DNA from: Faecalicoccus acidiformans
Lineage (GTDB): Bacteria; Bacillota_I; Bacilli_A; Erysipelotrichales; Erysipelotrichaceae
Length of the DNA stretch: 64,000 nucleotides
Assembly (NCBI RefSeq): GCF_014202635.1
Contig: NZ_JACHHD010000006.1
Span: forward strand, 38,385 to 102,384
Reading direction: 5' to 3'
The notes below the pieces were generated by a model. The model was not told the DNA's origin, did no database searches, and saw only the letters and a program-made list of their open reading frames with translations. Below are positions 32,167 through 41,115 of this stretch, in pieces; positions within the stretch are counted from its first letter, which is position 1; the number at the start of each line of letters is the position of its first letter. The translations under genes were made by a program, and so were the position numbers.

Positions 32167-32966
32167 TCATGGAAAAGCGATATAGCCAGTCTTTTAAGGA
32201 GACTTTGCATCTGGGCCAGGAAGAAAAATTAGAGGTGCAAATCGATTCAGGGCAAACGGGTTCTTTATTTTTGTCCTTAGATGAAGGAAGCCAAACCAAA
32301 CAAGTTCATATTGTTTTGGCACCATATGCCCAATGTGATCTAATGGTTTATCATGCACAAAAGTCCCCAATTGAATTTGAATGCCAAATTGAACTTCAAA
32401 AAGAGGCAAAATGCCAGATGGGTTTTTTAGATATGGAAGAGGCTGCCTTTGATTTAAATTTAAAGGTTACGCTTTCTCAAGAAGGAGCTTTTTTTGATCT
32501 TTTGAGCGGACAATTAGGACAATCTGATCTGCAAAAACACAATACGATCGAGGTTCTTCACTTGGCAAAACATACAACTGGATTGATGCGCAATTTTGCG
32601 GTTCTCCTAGACCGGGCAGATTATCAAATGGTTGCCACTGGAAACATTAAAAAGGGGTGTAAAGAAGCCGCATCTCATCAAACAACGCGCGTTTTGACTC
32701 TAGGAAAGGATCATAAGGCCAAAGTTATCCCTTTATTGTTGATTGATGAAAACGATGTCAAAGCCAGTCATGCGCAAACGATTGGACAGCCGGATGAGGA
32801 TCAATTATATTACTTGCGCTCTCGCGGCTTAACACATAGACAATCGATGGGGCTGTTGAGCATCGGTTATTTACTTCCTGTCTTAGATAGAATTAAAGAT
32901 CAGGAATTGAAAAAAGAACTTCAACAGACGATGGAAAGCAAGGTGGGACTGTATGAAGATCGATGA
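32163..32966 (+). CDS. sufD: Fe-S cluster assembly protein SufD
   Basis: 267 residues from the ATG at 32163, which overlaps the sufC stop (ATGA) with GGAG eight bases upstream. The C-terminal half has the SufB/SufD beta-helix core (VLHLAKHTTGLMRNFAVLLDRADYQMVATGNIKKG) and the shared end DEDQLYYLRSRGLTHRQSMGLLSIGYLLPVLDRI. It is short compared with the roughly 400-430 residues of typical SufD, mainly in the N-terminal part. Partner of SufB and SufC. Confidence 0.9.
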   Translation: MIMEKRYSQSFKETLHLGQEEKLEVQIDSGQTGSLFLSLDEGSQTKQVHIVLAPYAQCDLMVYHAQKSPIEFECQIELQKEAKCQMGFLDMEEAAFDLNLKVTLSQEGAFFDLLSGQLGQSDLQKHNTIEVLHLAKHTTGLMRNFAVLLDRADYQMVATGNIKKGCKEAASHQTTRVLTLGKDHKAKVIPLLLIDENDVKASHAQTIGQPDEDQLYYLRSRGLTHRQSMGLLSIGYLLPVLDRIKDQELKKELQQTMESKVGLYEDR

Positions 32967-34194
32967 GTGTCGGAAAGATTTTCCAATTTTACAACGGACG
33001 ATGAATCATCGTCCTTTAGTCTATCTTGATAATGGCGCAACGACTCTGAAACCGCAACCTGTCATCGATGCAGTTATGCATTATTATACGTATTTAGGTG
33101 CCAATGCTCATCGCGGGGATTACGAAATGAGTGCTCAGGTTGATGCGGCTTACGAAGGGACTCGAAAGAAGACCGCGGCCTTTCTGAATGCACGATATCC
33201 AGAAGAGATTATTTTTAATTCAGGAAGTTCTGAGGGGTTGAACCAAGTAGCTTTGATGTTGTCAAATCAGCGCCTTCAAGCAGGTGATGTGATTTTGAGC
33301 GATGAAAGTGAACACGCCAGCAGCGTGTTGCCTTGGATCCATGCGAGCCAAAGCCGGAAGACCAAAGTCGAATATATTCCTTTAGATGAAGAAGGAAAGA
33401 TCACGATTGAAAACTTTAAAAAAGCTTTGCATGAAAAGGTCAAGGTGGTTTGTCTGGCACAAGTCTCCAATGTTTTAGGCTTTGAGGCACCTATCAAAGA
33501 AATCACTAAGCTGGCCCATGAACATGATGCACTTGTAGTTGTGGATGGGGCGCAAAGCACACCTCATATCCCAATTGATGTTCAAGATTTGGATGTGGAC
33601 TTTTTTGCCTTCAGCGCACATAAGATGTGCGGACCTACAGGGGTGGGCGTACTTTACGGGAAAAAAGAATTATTGGATGCCTTGGATCCTGTTTACTACG
33701 GAGGCGAAAGCAATGCTCGTTTTGATCGCAGCGGAACATTGATCTTAAAAGAGACACCTTTAAAATATGAAAGCGGTACACAGCCAATTGAAGGTGTTCT
33801 TGGATTAGGTGCCGCCATCGATTATATTCAGTCAATTGGAAAAGATGTGATTCATGCCCATGAATGGGAATTGAAACAATACTTTTTAGAAAAAGCGAAG
33901 TCTTTAAAGACCATTCATTTTTATAATGAACATGCCCAAAGCGGAATTTGTACATTCAATGTTTTTGATAAAGGCCAAATGATCCCGGCGCAAGATGTGG
34001 CGAGCTTTCTGAATACGAAAGGGATTGCAGTTCGCTCTGGAACTCATTGTGCTAAGATGCTGGTCGATGTCCTGCAGGTTCCTGGAACTTGTCGTGCCAG
34101 TTTTTATATTTATAACACGAAAGAAGAAGTAGATCAGCTGGTGTCAGCTCTTCAGGAAGCCACACTGGAAAATTGTATTGGAATCTTTTTTTAA
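32953..34194 (+). CDS. sufS: Cysteine desulfurase SufS
   Basis: 413 residues. This PLP enzyme takes sulfur from cysteine to feed the SUF scaffold. PLP lysine in FFAFSAHKMCGPTGVGVLYG, catalytic cysteine in AVRSGTHCAKMLV, and YLDNGATTLKPQPVIDAV at the start are diagnostic of the SufS/CsdA type. It overlaps sufD by 14 bases and is followed by its sulfur acceptor sufU. No missing residues seen. Confidence 0.97.
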   Translation: MKIDECRKDFPILQRTMNHRPLVYLDNGATTLKPQPVIDAVMHYYTYLGANAHRGDYEMSAQVDAAYEGTRKKTAAFLNARYPEEIIFNSGSSEGLNQVALMLSNQRLQAGDVILSDESEHASSVLPWIHASQSRKTKVEYIPLDEEGKITIENFKKALHEKVKVVCLAQVSNVLGFEAPIKEITKLAHEHDALVVVDGAQSTPHIPIDVQDLDVDFFAFSAHKMCGPTGVGVLYGKKELLDALDPVYYGGESNARFDRSGTLILKETPLKYESGTQPIEGVLGLGAAIDYIQSIGKDVIHAHEWELKQYFLEKAKSLKTIHFYNEHAQSGICTFNVFDKGQMIPAQDVASFLNTKGIAVRSGTHCAKMLVDVLQVPGTCRASFYIYNTKEEVDQLVSALQEATLENCIGIFF

Positions 34195-34207
34195 AGGGGG
34201 CTAAAAC

Positions 34208-34645
34208 ATGAGTGAAATTGATCCAAACTTGTTGCGAGATATTATTATGGATCATTATCAATATCCGCGAAATCATCATTTAAGCGATGAGCCATCGTAC
34301 CAATCGAAACATATGGCTAGCGAATCTTGTATTGACGATATTACGGTACAAGTTAAATTCGATCAAGATCGTATTGAAGATGTGCGTTTTGACGGACAGG
34401 CTTGTACGATCTCTACGGCCAGCACTAGTATTATGAGTGAATTGGTTAAAGGAAAGACAAAGGAAGAGGCTGTTGAGATCATTCGGAATTATTTCTCGAT
34501 GATCGATCAAAAAGAGTATGACGAAGATCTTTTGGAAGAAGCAATTGCCTTTCAAAATGTGGGTAAACAAGCCAATCGAATCAATTGCGCTACGATTGGC
34601 TGGAAAGCCTTACGTGATATGATCAAAGAAAGCGAAGGAAAGTAA
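34208..34645 (+). CDS. sufU: SufU zinc-dependent sulfurtransferase
   Basis: 145 residues. The IscU-like fold carries cysteines in [12 protein letters not shown] and [10 protein letters not shown], together with the Asp-rich start [22 protein letters not shown] block. The extra insertion between the conserved parts marks SufU rather than IscU. SufU binds zinc and accepts persulfide from SufS in Firmicutes. In the usual position between sufS and sufB. Confidence 0.95.
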   Translation: MSEIDPNLLRDIIMDHYQYPRNHHLSDEPSYQSKHMASESCIDDITVQVKFDQDRIEDVRFDGQACTISTASTSIMSELVKGKTKEEAVEIIRNYFSMIDQKEYDEDLLEEAIAFQNVGKQANRINCATIGWKALRDMIKESEGK

Positions 34646-36045
34646 TGGAAGAAAAAAATCTAAAATTATCCAATGAATATGAATATGGCTTTCATGATGA
34701 AGACACCAGTGTTTTCAAAACACAAAAAGGATTGAATGAAGATGTGGTTCGAACGATAAGTTCTATTAAAAAAGAACCAGAATGGATGTTGGATCTTCGC
34801 TTAAAAGCATATCAATCCTTTGTAGAACAAAAAAATCCGAACTGGGGTCCAGATTTGAGTCATATTGATTTCGATGAATATACATATTATATCAAGCCAA
34901 GCGATAAACAAGAGAAATCCTGGGATGAAGTTCCTGATACGATTCGTAATACGTTTGATAAATTGGGAATACCGGAAGCAGAACAAAAATTTTTAGCGGG
35001 CGTCAGTACGCAATACGAGAGCGAAGTCGTATATCACAATATGTTGGATGAGGTTCAAAAGAAAGGTGTCTTATTTTTTGATACCGATACTGCCTTGCGA
35101 GAATGCCCGGAGCTCGTCAAAGAGTATTTTGGCAAGATCGTTCCGTATACAGATAATAAATATGCTGCTTTAAATACGGCGGTTTGGTCCGGGGGCTCTT
35201 TCATCTATGTTCCTAAAGGAGTGACTTTGGAAAAACCGTTGCAGTCATATTTCCGTATCAATTCCATGAGCATGGGACAGTTTGAAAGAACCTTGATCAT
35301 CGTGGATGAGGGAGCCGATGTGCATTATGTTGAAGGGTGTACAGCTCCGATTTACTCCAAGGATTCTTTACATGCAGCAGTCGTAGAGATCTATGTACAT
35401 AAAAATGCCCGCTGTCGCTATAGTACAGTTCAAAACTGGTCAAACAATATCATAAACTTGGTGACTAAACGCGCTATAGTTTATGAAAACGGACATATGG
35501 AATGGATAGATGGAAATATTGGTTCGCATATCAATATGAAATATCCTGCTTGTATCTTGGCAGAACCTTATGCAAAAGGAACGACCGTTTCGATTGCTGT
35601 TGGAAGTAAAGGACAGAAGCAAGATGCTGGAAGCAAAATGATCCATTTAGCGCCACACACCACGAGCAATATTATTTCCAAATCGGTGGCACGACAGGGC
35701 GGAGAAGTGAACTATCGCGGATGGGTCAAGCATTCTAAAAAAGCGGCCTATGCTAAAAGCAAAGTGGAATGCGATACTTTGATTCTGGATGAGATGTCTC
35801 GCAGCGATACGATTCCATTGAATTTCTCGGAAAATGATACCTCACAGATTGAGCATGAAGCGACCGTTTCAAATATCAGCGAGGAACAACTGTTCTATTT
35901 GATGAGCCGCGGTTTGACAAAATCACAGGCAACGGAAATGATCGTCATGGGCTTTTTAGAACCATTTACCAGAGAATTACCAATGGAATATGCTGTGGAA
36001 CTTAACCAGATGTTGAAATTAGATATGAGTGATTCCATTGGATAG
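34645..36045 (+). CDS. sufB: Fe-S cluster assembly protein SufB
   Basis: 466 residues. Typical blocks: [81 protein letters not shown] and the C-terminal [21 protein letters not shown]. The cluster-scaffold Cys and Glu lie in the C-terminal half ([13 protein letters not shown]). Starts one base inside sufU's stop region, so it is tightly coupled. Last suf gene; the 5-FTHF cyclo-ligase gene begins within its end. Confidence 0.97.
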   Translation: MEEKNLKLSNEYEYGFHDEDTSVFKTQKGLNEDVVRTISSIKKEPEWMLDLRLKAYQSFVEQKNPNWGPDLSHIDFDEYTYYIKPSDKQEKSWDEVPDTIRNTFDKLGIPEAEQKFLAGVSTQYESEVVYHNMLDEVQKKGVLFFDTDTALRECPELVKEYFGKIVPYTDNKYAALNTAVWSGGSFIYVPKGVTLEKPLQSYFRINSMSMGQFERTLIIVDEGADVHYVEGCTAPIYSKDSLHAAVVEIYVHKNARCRYSTVQNWSNNIINLVTKRAIVYENGHMEWIDGNIGSHINMKYPACILAEPYAKGTTVSIAVGSKGQKQDAGSKMIHLAPHTTSNIISKSVARQGGEVNYRGWVKHSKKAAYAKSKVECDTLILDEMSRSDTIPLNFSENDTSQIEHEATVSNISEEQLFYLMSRGLTKSQATEMIVMGFLEPFTRELPMEYAVELNQMLKLDMSDSIG

Positions 36046-36538
36046 AGCACAGTGTATTCAAAATAGAAAGGCATTGACCCCCTTGCAAAGAAGACAAAAG
36101 GAAGAGGCAATTGTTACTCAACTTTTGCCTTTTTTAAAAGGGAATATCGGTCTTTATGTTCCAATTCAAGGTGAAGTGGATGTTTTCACTCCTTTACTTT
36201 CGTATCCAAATTTATATTTACCCAAAGTTACAGGTCCAGAGTCCATGAATTTTTGTCGGTATCAGGGGGAATTGGAAGAAGGAGCTTATCATGTTAAAGA
36301 ACCTGCCGGACAGGCTTGTCGGCCAAAAGATTTGGATGTGATCATCGTTCCGATGACCGGCTTTTGCGGTTTTCATCGCAAAGGATATGGAAAAGGGTAT
36401 TATGATCGGTTCTTAAAGCAGACAAAAGCCTTAAAAATCGGAGTGGCCTTTGATTGTCAAGAAATGATCTTTAAGAAAGAAGAACACGACGTGGATATGG
36501 ATGTTTTGATCACGGAGACACAATGCAGGAGGAAATAA
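36029..36538 (+). CDS. 5-formyltetrahydrofolate cyclo-ligase
   Basis: 169 residues if the GTG at 36029 is used; a TTG at 36038 is an alternative. [18 protein letters not shown] is the family start, and [23 protein letters not shown] is the ATP/substrate-binding GxGxGYYDR block. It converts 5-formyl-THF to 5,10-methenyl-THF with ATP. It overlaps the sufB end by 17 bases. The family's usual length is about 180-200, so it is slightly short at the N terminus. Confidence 0.9.
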   Translation: MIPLDRAQCIQNRKALTPLQRRQKEEAIVTQLLPFLKGNIGLYVPIQGEVDVFTPLLSYPNLYLPKVTGPESMNFCRYQGELEEGAYHVKEPAGQACRPKDLDVIIVPMTGFCGFHRKGYGKGYYDRFLKQTKALKIGVAFDCQEMIFKKEEHDVDMDVLITETQCRRK

Positions 36539-36539
36539 G

Positions 36540-37172
36540 ATGCGAATTCTTTTTTATGGTGACAGCAATACATGGGGGTTTAACGCCCAAACTGGCATGC
36601 GGTTCGAAAACCGATTTACAGCGCTTTTACAAAAACGAATGCCTCACGATACAATTATTGAATGTGGCTTGTGCGGACGGACAATTTGCCATGATGATCC
36701 TTATGCCTTGGAACAAAGAAATGGCGCCAAGACGATCGCGATGGAATTAAAGACGCATGTTCCTCTCGATTTGGTCGTAATCATGTTAGGGACCAACGAT
36801 GCCAAAAGACACTATGGAACCAATGCTTTATTTTCTGCAGAAAAGGGGATGGATATTCTTCTGCACGAGGCCTTGGATCTCAATAATTTTAAACACGCTG
36901 AAAAAATCCCTCGGTTTTTGGTGTTGTGTCCCCCGAAGATGCATCCGGATTATCAGAAAAATATTCGAACTTTGACAAATTTTGGTCAAGAGGGTTATCA
37001 GATGATTGAAACCATGGCTTTACAACTTCAACCTGTCTGTCAAAAATGGAAGGTAGATTTTAAGGAATTGGATAATATCATCGCCGGTTCATTTGATGGA
37101 CTGCATCTAGATGAAACAGGACATCAAAAAATAGCCGAGCAATTGTTATTGATTTTGGAGGATTATCGATGA
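36540..37172 (+). CDS. SGNH/GDSL-family hydrolase
   Basis: 210 residues, no signal peptide. GDSNTWGF holds the catalytic Ser (block I), VVIMLGTNDAKR holds block III with Asn, and FDGLHLDETGHQKIAE holds the Asp-x-x-His pair (block V). The block II glycine is probably in CGLCGRTI. Family members are esterases, lipases or arylesterases; the closest style is the small cytoplasmic arylesterase type. Substrate unknown. Co-transcribed with the folate enzyme (2-base gap) and the next gene (overlap ATGA). Confidence 0.88.
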   Translation: MRILFYGDSNTWGFNAQTGMRFENRFTALLQKRMPHDTIIECGLCGRTICHDDPYALEQRNGAKTIAMELKTHVPLDLVVIMLGTNDAKRHYGTNALFSAEKGMDILLHEALDLNNFKHAEKIPRFLVLCPPKMHPDYQKNIRTLTNFGQEGYQMIETMALQLQPVCQKWKVDFKELDNIIAGSFDGLHLDETGHQKIAEQLLLILEDYR

Positions 37173-38212
37173 GTGCTCTAGAGAACGCAAAACGATTCTG
37201 GAAAGATTTTTCGAAACGTGAGCCAGAAATCAAAAAAGCTTTGATCAATGAAGATTATGAAAAATGCCAAGAATTGATCCTGGATCTGGATGAGTATGCT
37301 TATGCACATTTTGGCTGCCATTTCTTTGTGGATAATGCTTACTCTGATTTTGAAATGACATGGGATACAGGTCCGAATAAAACAACACAGTATCTCGCAT
37401 CGATGGTTTGTGAAACGGCACCTGTATCGATTCAAAAATCTTGGATATTGCAGCCCTTTTTACCGCCTTTATCTCAAAAAGCAATCCAGGCACAGGTGCA
37501 GATTAAAGATGAGATCTATTCTTTAACGGATTTTCTTTTATTTTATGAACCTCAGGAAGCACAAAATACTTGGAAGTGCTGGATCTATTGTCCGGGCTTT
37601 TCTTTGATTCCTAATGCAGAGAATAAACGGGAAATGTCAATCTATCTACTTGAGATGGCTTTAGGACAGTGTGCTTATGAAGCGTATGTGGGTGAGGTGG
37701 ATTCTTTGGATGCACCTGATCCTAATAGAGCATTCTGTAATCTGGTTGATGCGTATGAAACCTTTATGGATCAGGTAGAAAAAAAAGGCTGGAAGACCTA
37801 TTCTTCTCCTTTGGATATCTACAGTGTTTATCAACCGATCAAAGAGATTGCGGATGATTCTTTTCGTAAAGATATGAAGTTTCTCTTTACGACCCATCCT
37901 TTATTTACGGAGGATACAATCGAAGGCAATAGCGATGTTTTAAAGGATTTGGAAGCAAAAGAGGGAGAATTTGGAACAATATACTATGGAAATCTTTTTG
38001 GATCACGAGAAGATGCTTTATTCCGTCAACAGCTTTCGATGCAGTTGGGAAAGGCATTTACACCTTATGCGAAAGTGATTGCAGGATCGATAGGAAAGAG
38101 TTTCTCTTATATTGATGTGATTGTTTTTGATCGCGAGCAATTCAATCTTGGGCTTCAGAAGATACAAAAAAAGCTCGACAAACAAGTCAAGCTCTATTAT
38201 CAAAAATTTTAA
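37169..38212 (+). CDS. Hypothetical cytoplasmic protein, 347 residues
   Basis: I do not recognise this family. There is no signal peptide or membrane helix. It is a mixed alpha/beta protein rich in aromatic residues, with helical ends (KREPEIKKALINEDYEKCQELI; FNLGLQKIQKKLDKQVKLYYQKF). The start overlaps the SGNH hydrolase stop by ATGA, so it is made with it. Its stop overlaps the end of the convergent HD gene by four bases. Confidence 0.75.
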   Translation: MSALENAKRFWKDFSKREPEIKKALINEDYEKCQELILDLDEYAYAHFGCHFFVDNAYSDFEMTWDTGPNKTTQYLASMVCETAPVSIQKSWILQPFLPPLSQKAIQAQVQIKDEIYSLTDFLLFYEPQEAQNTWKCWIYCPGFSLIPNAENKREMSIYLLEMALGQCAYEAYVGEVDSLDAPDPNRAFCNLVDAYETFMDQVEKKGWKTYSSPLDIYSVYQPIKEIADDSFRKDMKFLFTTHPLFTEDTIEGNSDVLKDLEAKEGEFGTIYYGNLFGSREDALFRQQLSMQLGKAFTPYAKVIAGSIGKSFSYIDVIVFDREQFNLGLQKIQKKLDKQVKLYYQKF

Positions 38213-38688
38213 TCGTTGATATCAGCCAGCGAGTCAATCAAACGTTGTTTACGGATGCCGGTCAAAGGCTTGGTGGGATCTTCTAGAAAACGAGCCAGAA
38301 TATCGGCATCTTTTAAACATTCACAAAGTGGAGAATCAAACTGATCTTTCCTGGAATGCTGTGCAATCGCAAAACAGATATCATCGATCTCAATTACTTT
38401 ATAATTTTTTGCTTGGGCCAGATACTGATGGGCATACAGACTGGAGAGCCTGGCGTGCTCACTGTGTTTGCAGTTATCGATGTATTGTGCATAGTCATGA
38501 AACAAGGCTGCAATTTTTGCTCTTTCTAGAGGAATGCTTCGAGTGATAGCAAGAAGCGTTATACAAGTATCGACCATCGAGGTGTGGGTGATTGCAGCAA
38601 TTCGTAAAGATTCATTGGCAATGCGGGCATATTGTTCATAGACGTATGCCTTGACAGTTTCATAACGATTCAGTTCCATATTTTTCAT
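38209..38688 (-). CDS. HD-domain metal-dependent hydrolase
   Basis: 159 residues. The HD metal site is visible: H in AAITHTSMVD, HD in AALFHDYAQYID, H in IAQHSRKD and D in CLKDADILARF. The layout (HD phosphohydrolase of small size) is close to YqeK-like or general HDIG-type enzymes; substrate not predictable. ATG at 38688 or, more likely, 38679 (MELNRYE). No ribosome site precedes either; instead TATAAT lies at 38690-38695, so the mRNA leader would be very short or absent. Confidence 0.8.
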   Translation of the reverse strand: MKNMELNRYETVKAYVYEQYARIANESLRIAAITHTSMVDTCITLLAITRSIPLERAKIAALFHDYAQYIDNCKHSEHARLSSLYAHQYLAQAKNYKVIEIDDICFAIAQHSRKDQFDSPLCECLKDADILARFLEDPTKPLTGIRKQRLIDSLADIND

Positions 38689-38704
38689 TATACTATAACT
38701 TAAA

Positions 38705-38735
38705 GAAAAAAAGCGCTTGTGTAGCGCTTTTTTTA
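38705..38735 (-). terminator. Intrinsic terminator of the cold-shock gene
   Basis: Perfect AAGCGCT, five-base loop, AGCGCTT, with A/T runs on both sides; on the minus strand the T run is at 38705-38710. Confidence 0.8.
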
Positions 38736-38747
38736 GACAATTACGAT

Positions 38748-38960
38748 CTAAGCGGCTTCGTCGACTACGGTTACATCGCTAGCTTGTTTTCCACGATCAC
38801 TTTCAATGACGTTGTAAGTAACTGTCTGACCTTCGTCAAGAGTTTTAAATCCTTCAGCGTTGATTGATGAGTAATGAACAAAAACGTCTTTGCCATCTTC
38901 ACCGGTGATGAATCCATACCCTTTTTCGGCATTAAACCATTTTACCTTACCTGTGTTCAT
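38748..38960 (-). CDS. CspA-family cold-shock protein
   Basis: 70 residues from the ATG at 38960 with AGGAGG nearby (upstream in-frame codons are not needed). A single OB-fold cold-shock domain with both RNA-binding motifs: [13 protein letters not shown] (RNP1) and DVFVHYSSI (RNP2). It binds single-stranded RNA and DNA and keeps mRNA unfolded. Long 5' leader. Confidence 0.96.
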   Translation of the reverse strand: MNTGKVKWFNAEKGYGFITGEDGKDVFVHYSSINAEGFKTLDEGQTVTYNVIESDRGKQASDVTVVDEAA

Positions 38961-39110
38961 GATGTCCTCCTGAATCACTATCTTCTGTTGTTAACTGGGG
39001 GTATGCCGTATTCATACTCGCAATCACTCAAGACGATATCGTGATTTACATTTTGATTGTAACACTCGTAGACCATTTTGTCCATTTTTTACCCGAAATC
39101 GATATCTTAT
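38961..39110 (-). promoter_or_regulatory. Long 5' leader and promoter of the cold-shock gene
   Basis: About 130-150 untranslated bases separate the likely promoter (TATACT/TAGTAT near 39110-39120) from the ATG. Long leaders that refold with temperature are usual for csp genes; an RNA thermosensor role here is inferred. No other gene is in 38961-39249. Confidence 0.45.
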
Positions 39111-39249
39111 ACTAGTATATAAATTTTACGTTTTCTTTAAAGCGTTTTTACAAGATAAAGAAAATCAACGGATGTATTTTCTTTGTTTTTGATAACACAA
39201 TATTTCAGTTTTGTTGTATCATAAAAGTAATGATAGAGAGGATAGTACT

Positions 39250-40692
39250 ATGTTGATCAAGGATGAAATATTAAGACAAGTCGTGGCCCGAACATTGCGA
39301 ATCAAAGAAGAGGAATTGACCCCGGAAGCGATGTTAGAATTGACACATTTGGATGCTCCGGATTATGAAATCAAAACTTTGGAAGGTTTGGAAACAGCAG
39401 AAAACCTGGAAGTTTTAAATGTATCGAATAACCAGTTGGAAACCTTGGAACCGATTCGTGATTTAAGAAATTTGGAAGTTTTGGATGTTTCTGGAAACCA
39501 GCTTCGTGATTTACAAGCATTGCATGGGCATCGTCAGTTAAAAAAATTGAATCTTTCGCGAAACAAGCTCTATACGATGGATATCAGCAGCGTGGCAGCT
39601 ATGATTGATTTGGAATATTTAAATCTGGAACGTGCAAAAGTTGATAGCCTGGAATATTTGGAGCGTTGTAAAAAATTAAAAGAAGTTTACATCAATACAG
39701 AAAACGGCCCTTTTAGTTTTGCGATTCTAGGTTCATTGAAACAATTGAAGAAATTGCACATGGCCGGTATGCGTCTTTTCAACATTCAGGATCTATCCTA
39801 TCTCGAAAACCTTGAAGAACTGGATTTATCAACGAATTTGATGAGTGATATCTCTCCATTGATGTTGATGACAAATCTAAAACGACTGAATTTAAGTAAT
39901 TGTCCTTATATCCATAATTATGATGTATTAAAAGACTTCCCAAATCTTCGCTCGATCAATCTAGCTTATAACCAAGCTGATGATTTTCATTTTTTGAAAG
40001 ATTTGGAGTTCTGTGAGTCTTTGCATTTGCAGCAGACAGGATTTACGGATTTGACACTTTTAAATAAGATGAAGAATCTGAAAAGACTTAACGTCTCGAA
40101 AAATGAGATTAAAAATATGAATCGCTTTAAGGCAATCGAAAACCTTGAAGTGTTCAAAGCTCAGTTCTGTCAGCTCGAGAGTATTGATTTCTTAAAGAAA
40201 GCTACGAAATTAGTATATTTGGACCTTTATACAAATCGTATCAAAGATATTTCTGTCTTGAAAAATATGAAAAATATGGTCTATCTTAATGCCGGGCGCA
40301 ACGAAATCAAAGATATCAAATGTCTTAAAGACATGAAGCAGCTTCAGATTCTCTCTTTAGAAAACAATGATGTGAAAGATTTGACGCCTTTAAAAGATTT
40401 GGTGGATCTGTGCAATGTTGATCTTTACAATAATGTGATCTCCGATTTGAAACCATTGGAGAAATTGGGATTCATCTCGTATCTTCGTCTTGACCACAAT
40501 GCGATCACTGATCTGGCCCCATTATCGAATCTAAAGTTCTTGCGTTCCTTGACTTTAAAAGCCAACTATATTACGGATGTGAATCCTTTAAAGAATCTGG
40601 AACTTCTGGAAGCTTTACGATTGGATGATAATCCAATTGAAGATACCAGTGTTTTAGAAAGCATGAAGTTTTATGATAAGTTTACCGATTGA
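39250..40692 (+). CDS. Leucine-rich repeat protein, cytoplasmic
   Basis: 480 residues from the ATG at 39250 (AGAGG upstream). After a short N-terminal cap (residues 1-45), at least eighteen 22-residue LRRs of the SDS22/internalin type follow (LEVLNVSNNQLETLEPIRDL; LVYLDLYTNRIKDISVLKNM; LRSLTLKANYITDVNPLKNL), ending in a short cap. There is no signal peptide, sorting signal or membrane helix, unlike internalins, so it probably mediates protein contacts in the cytoplasm. Ends with a clear terminator. Confidence 0.9.
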   Translation: MLIKDEILRQVVARTLRIKEEELTPEAMLELTHLDAPDYEIKTLEGLETAENLEVLNVSNNQLETLEPIRDLRNLEVLDVSGNQLRDLQALHGHRQLKKLNLSRNKLYTMDISSVAAMIDLEYLNLERAKVDSLEYLERCKKLKEVYINTENGPFSFAILGSLKQLKKLHMAGMRLFNIQDLSYLENLEELDLSTNLMSDISPLMLMTNLKRLNLSNCPYIHNYDVLKDFPNLRSINLAYNQADDFHFLKDLEFCESLHLQQTGFTDLTLLNKMKNLKRLNVSKNEIKNMNRFKAIENLEVFKAQFCQLESIDFLKKATKLVYLDLYTNRIKDISVLKNMKNMVYLNAGRNEIKDIKCLKDMKQLQILSLENNDVKDLTPLKDLVDLCNVDLYNNVISDLKPLEKLGFISYLRLDHNAITDLAPLSNLKFLRSLTLKANYITDVNPLKNLELLEALRLDDNPIEDTSVLESMKFYDKFTD

Positions 40693-40805
40693 TCCCATGG
40701 ATGCATGTGTGTTTCTCAGGCATTTCGGTATTATAATTATAGAACGTAAAATTATAAGTCAGAGATAATAAAACGATTCTCAGAATCAAAATTCATCATA
40801 TGTAT

Positions 40806-40840
40806 GAGCCAGGATGAAATCATTCTGGTTCTTTTTATTT
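40806..40840 (+). terminator. Intrinsic terminator of the LRR gene
   Basis: GAGCCAG pairs with CTGGTTC (with an inner GAT/ATT stem), then TTTTTATTT. It lies in the 240-base gap before the next gene, which otherwise holds a TATGATAAAAT -10-like site near 40908. Confidence 0.75.
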
Positions 40841-40932
40841 TGAAAAAAAATAGAAGAATTTTAGAAAAAGATAAGAATTTTGATTTATTCTTTTTTTGAT
40901 CCAAAATATGATAAAATTTATTCGAGGTTTTT

Positions 40933-41115
40933 ATGGAACAAAGACAAAATTCGGATTGGGAAAGACTGCTAAAAAAACATTTTGGATTTAAAAAGATCTC
41001 TCTAAAAGAAGGGATCCACGATGTGATCGAATGGGCTGAATCGTGGACGCAGGATGAGTCTGTGACCAATACACCTTTACATAGAAAGAAGGGAACTGAT
41101 GGAACAGACAAGTAA
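40933..41115 (+). CDS. Small 60-residue protein upstream of ubiB
   Basis: Starts at an ATG 12 bases after a CGAGG ribosome-like site and ends with a 17-base overlap into the UbiB-type gene. It is a charged, helical sequence (ERLLKKHFGFKKISLKEGIHDVIEWAESW) without a signal peptide. I recognise no family. Position and overlap suggest that it is translated with the kinase; a leader role is possible. Confidence 0.55.
   Translation: MEQRQNSDWERLLKKHFGFKKISLKEGIHDVIEWAESWTQDESVTNTPLHRKKGTDGTDK

Noticed and set aside
31847..32299. Long minus-strand frame across sufC and sufD
   Set aside because: Antisense to two well-identified suf genes and without any domain.
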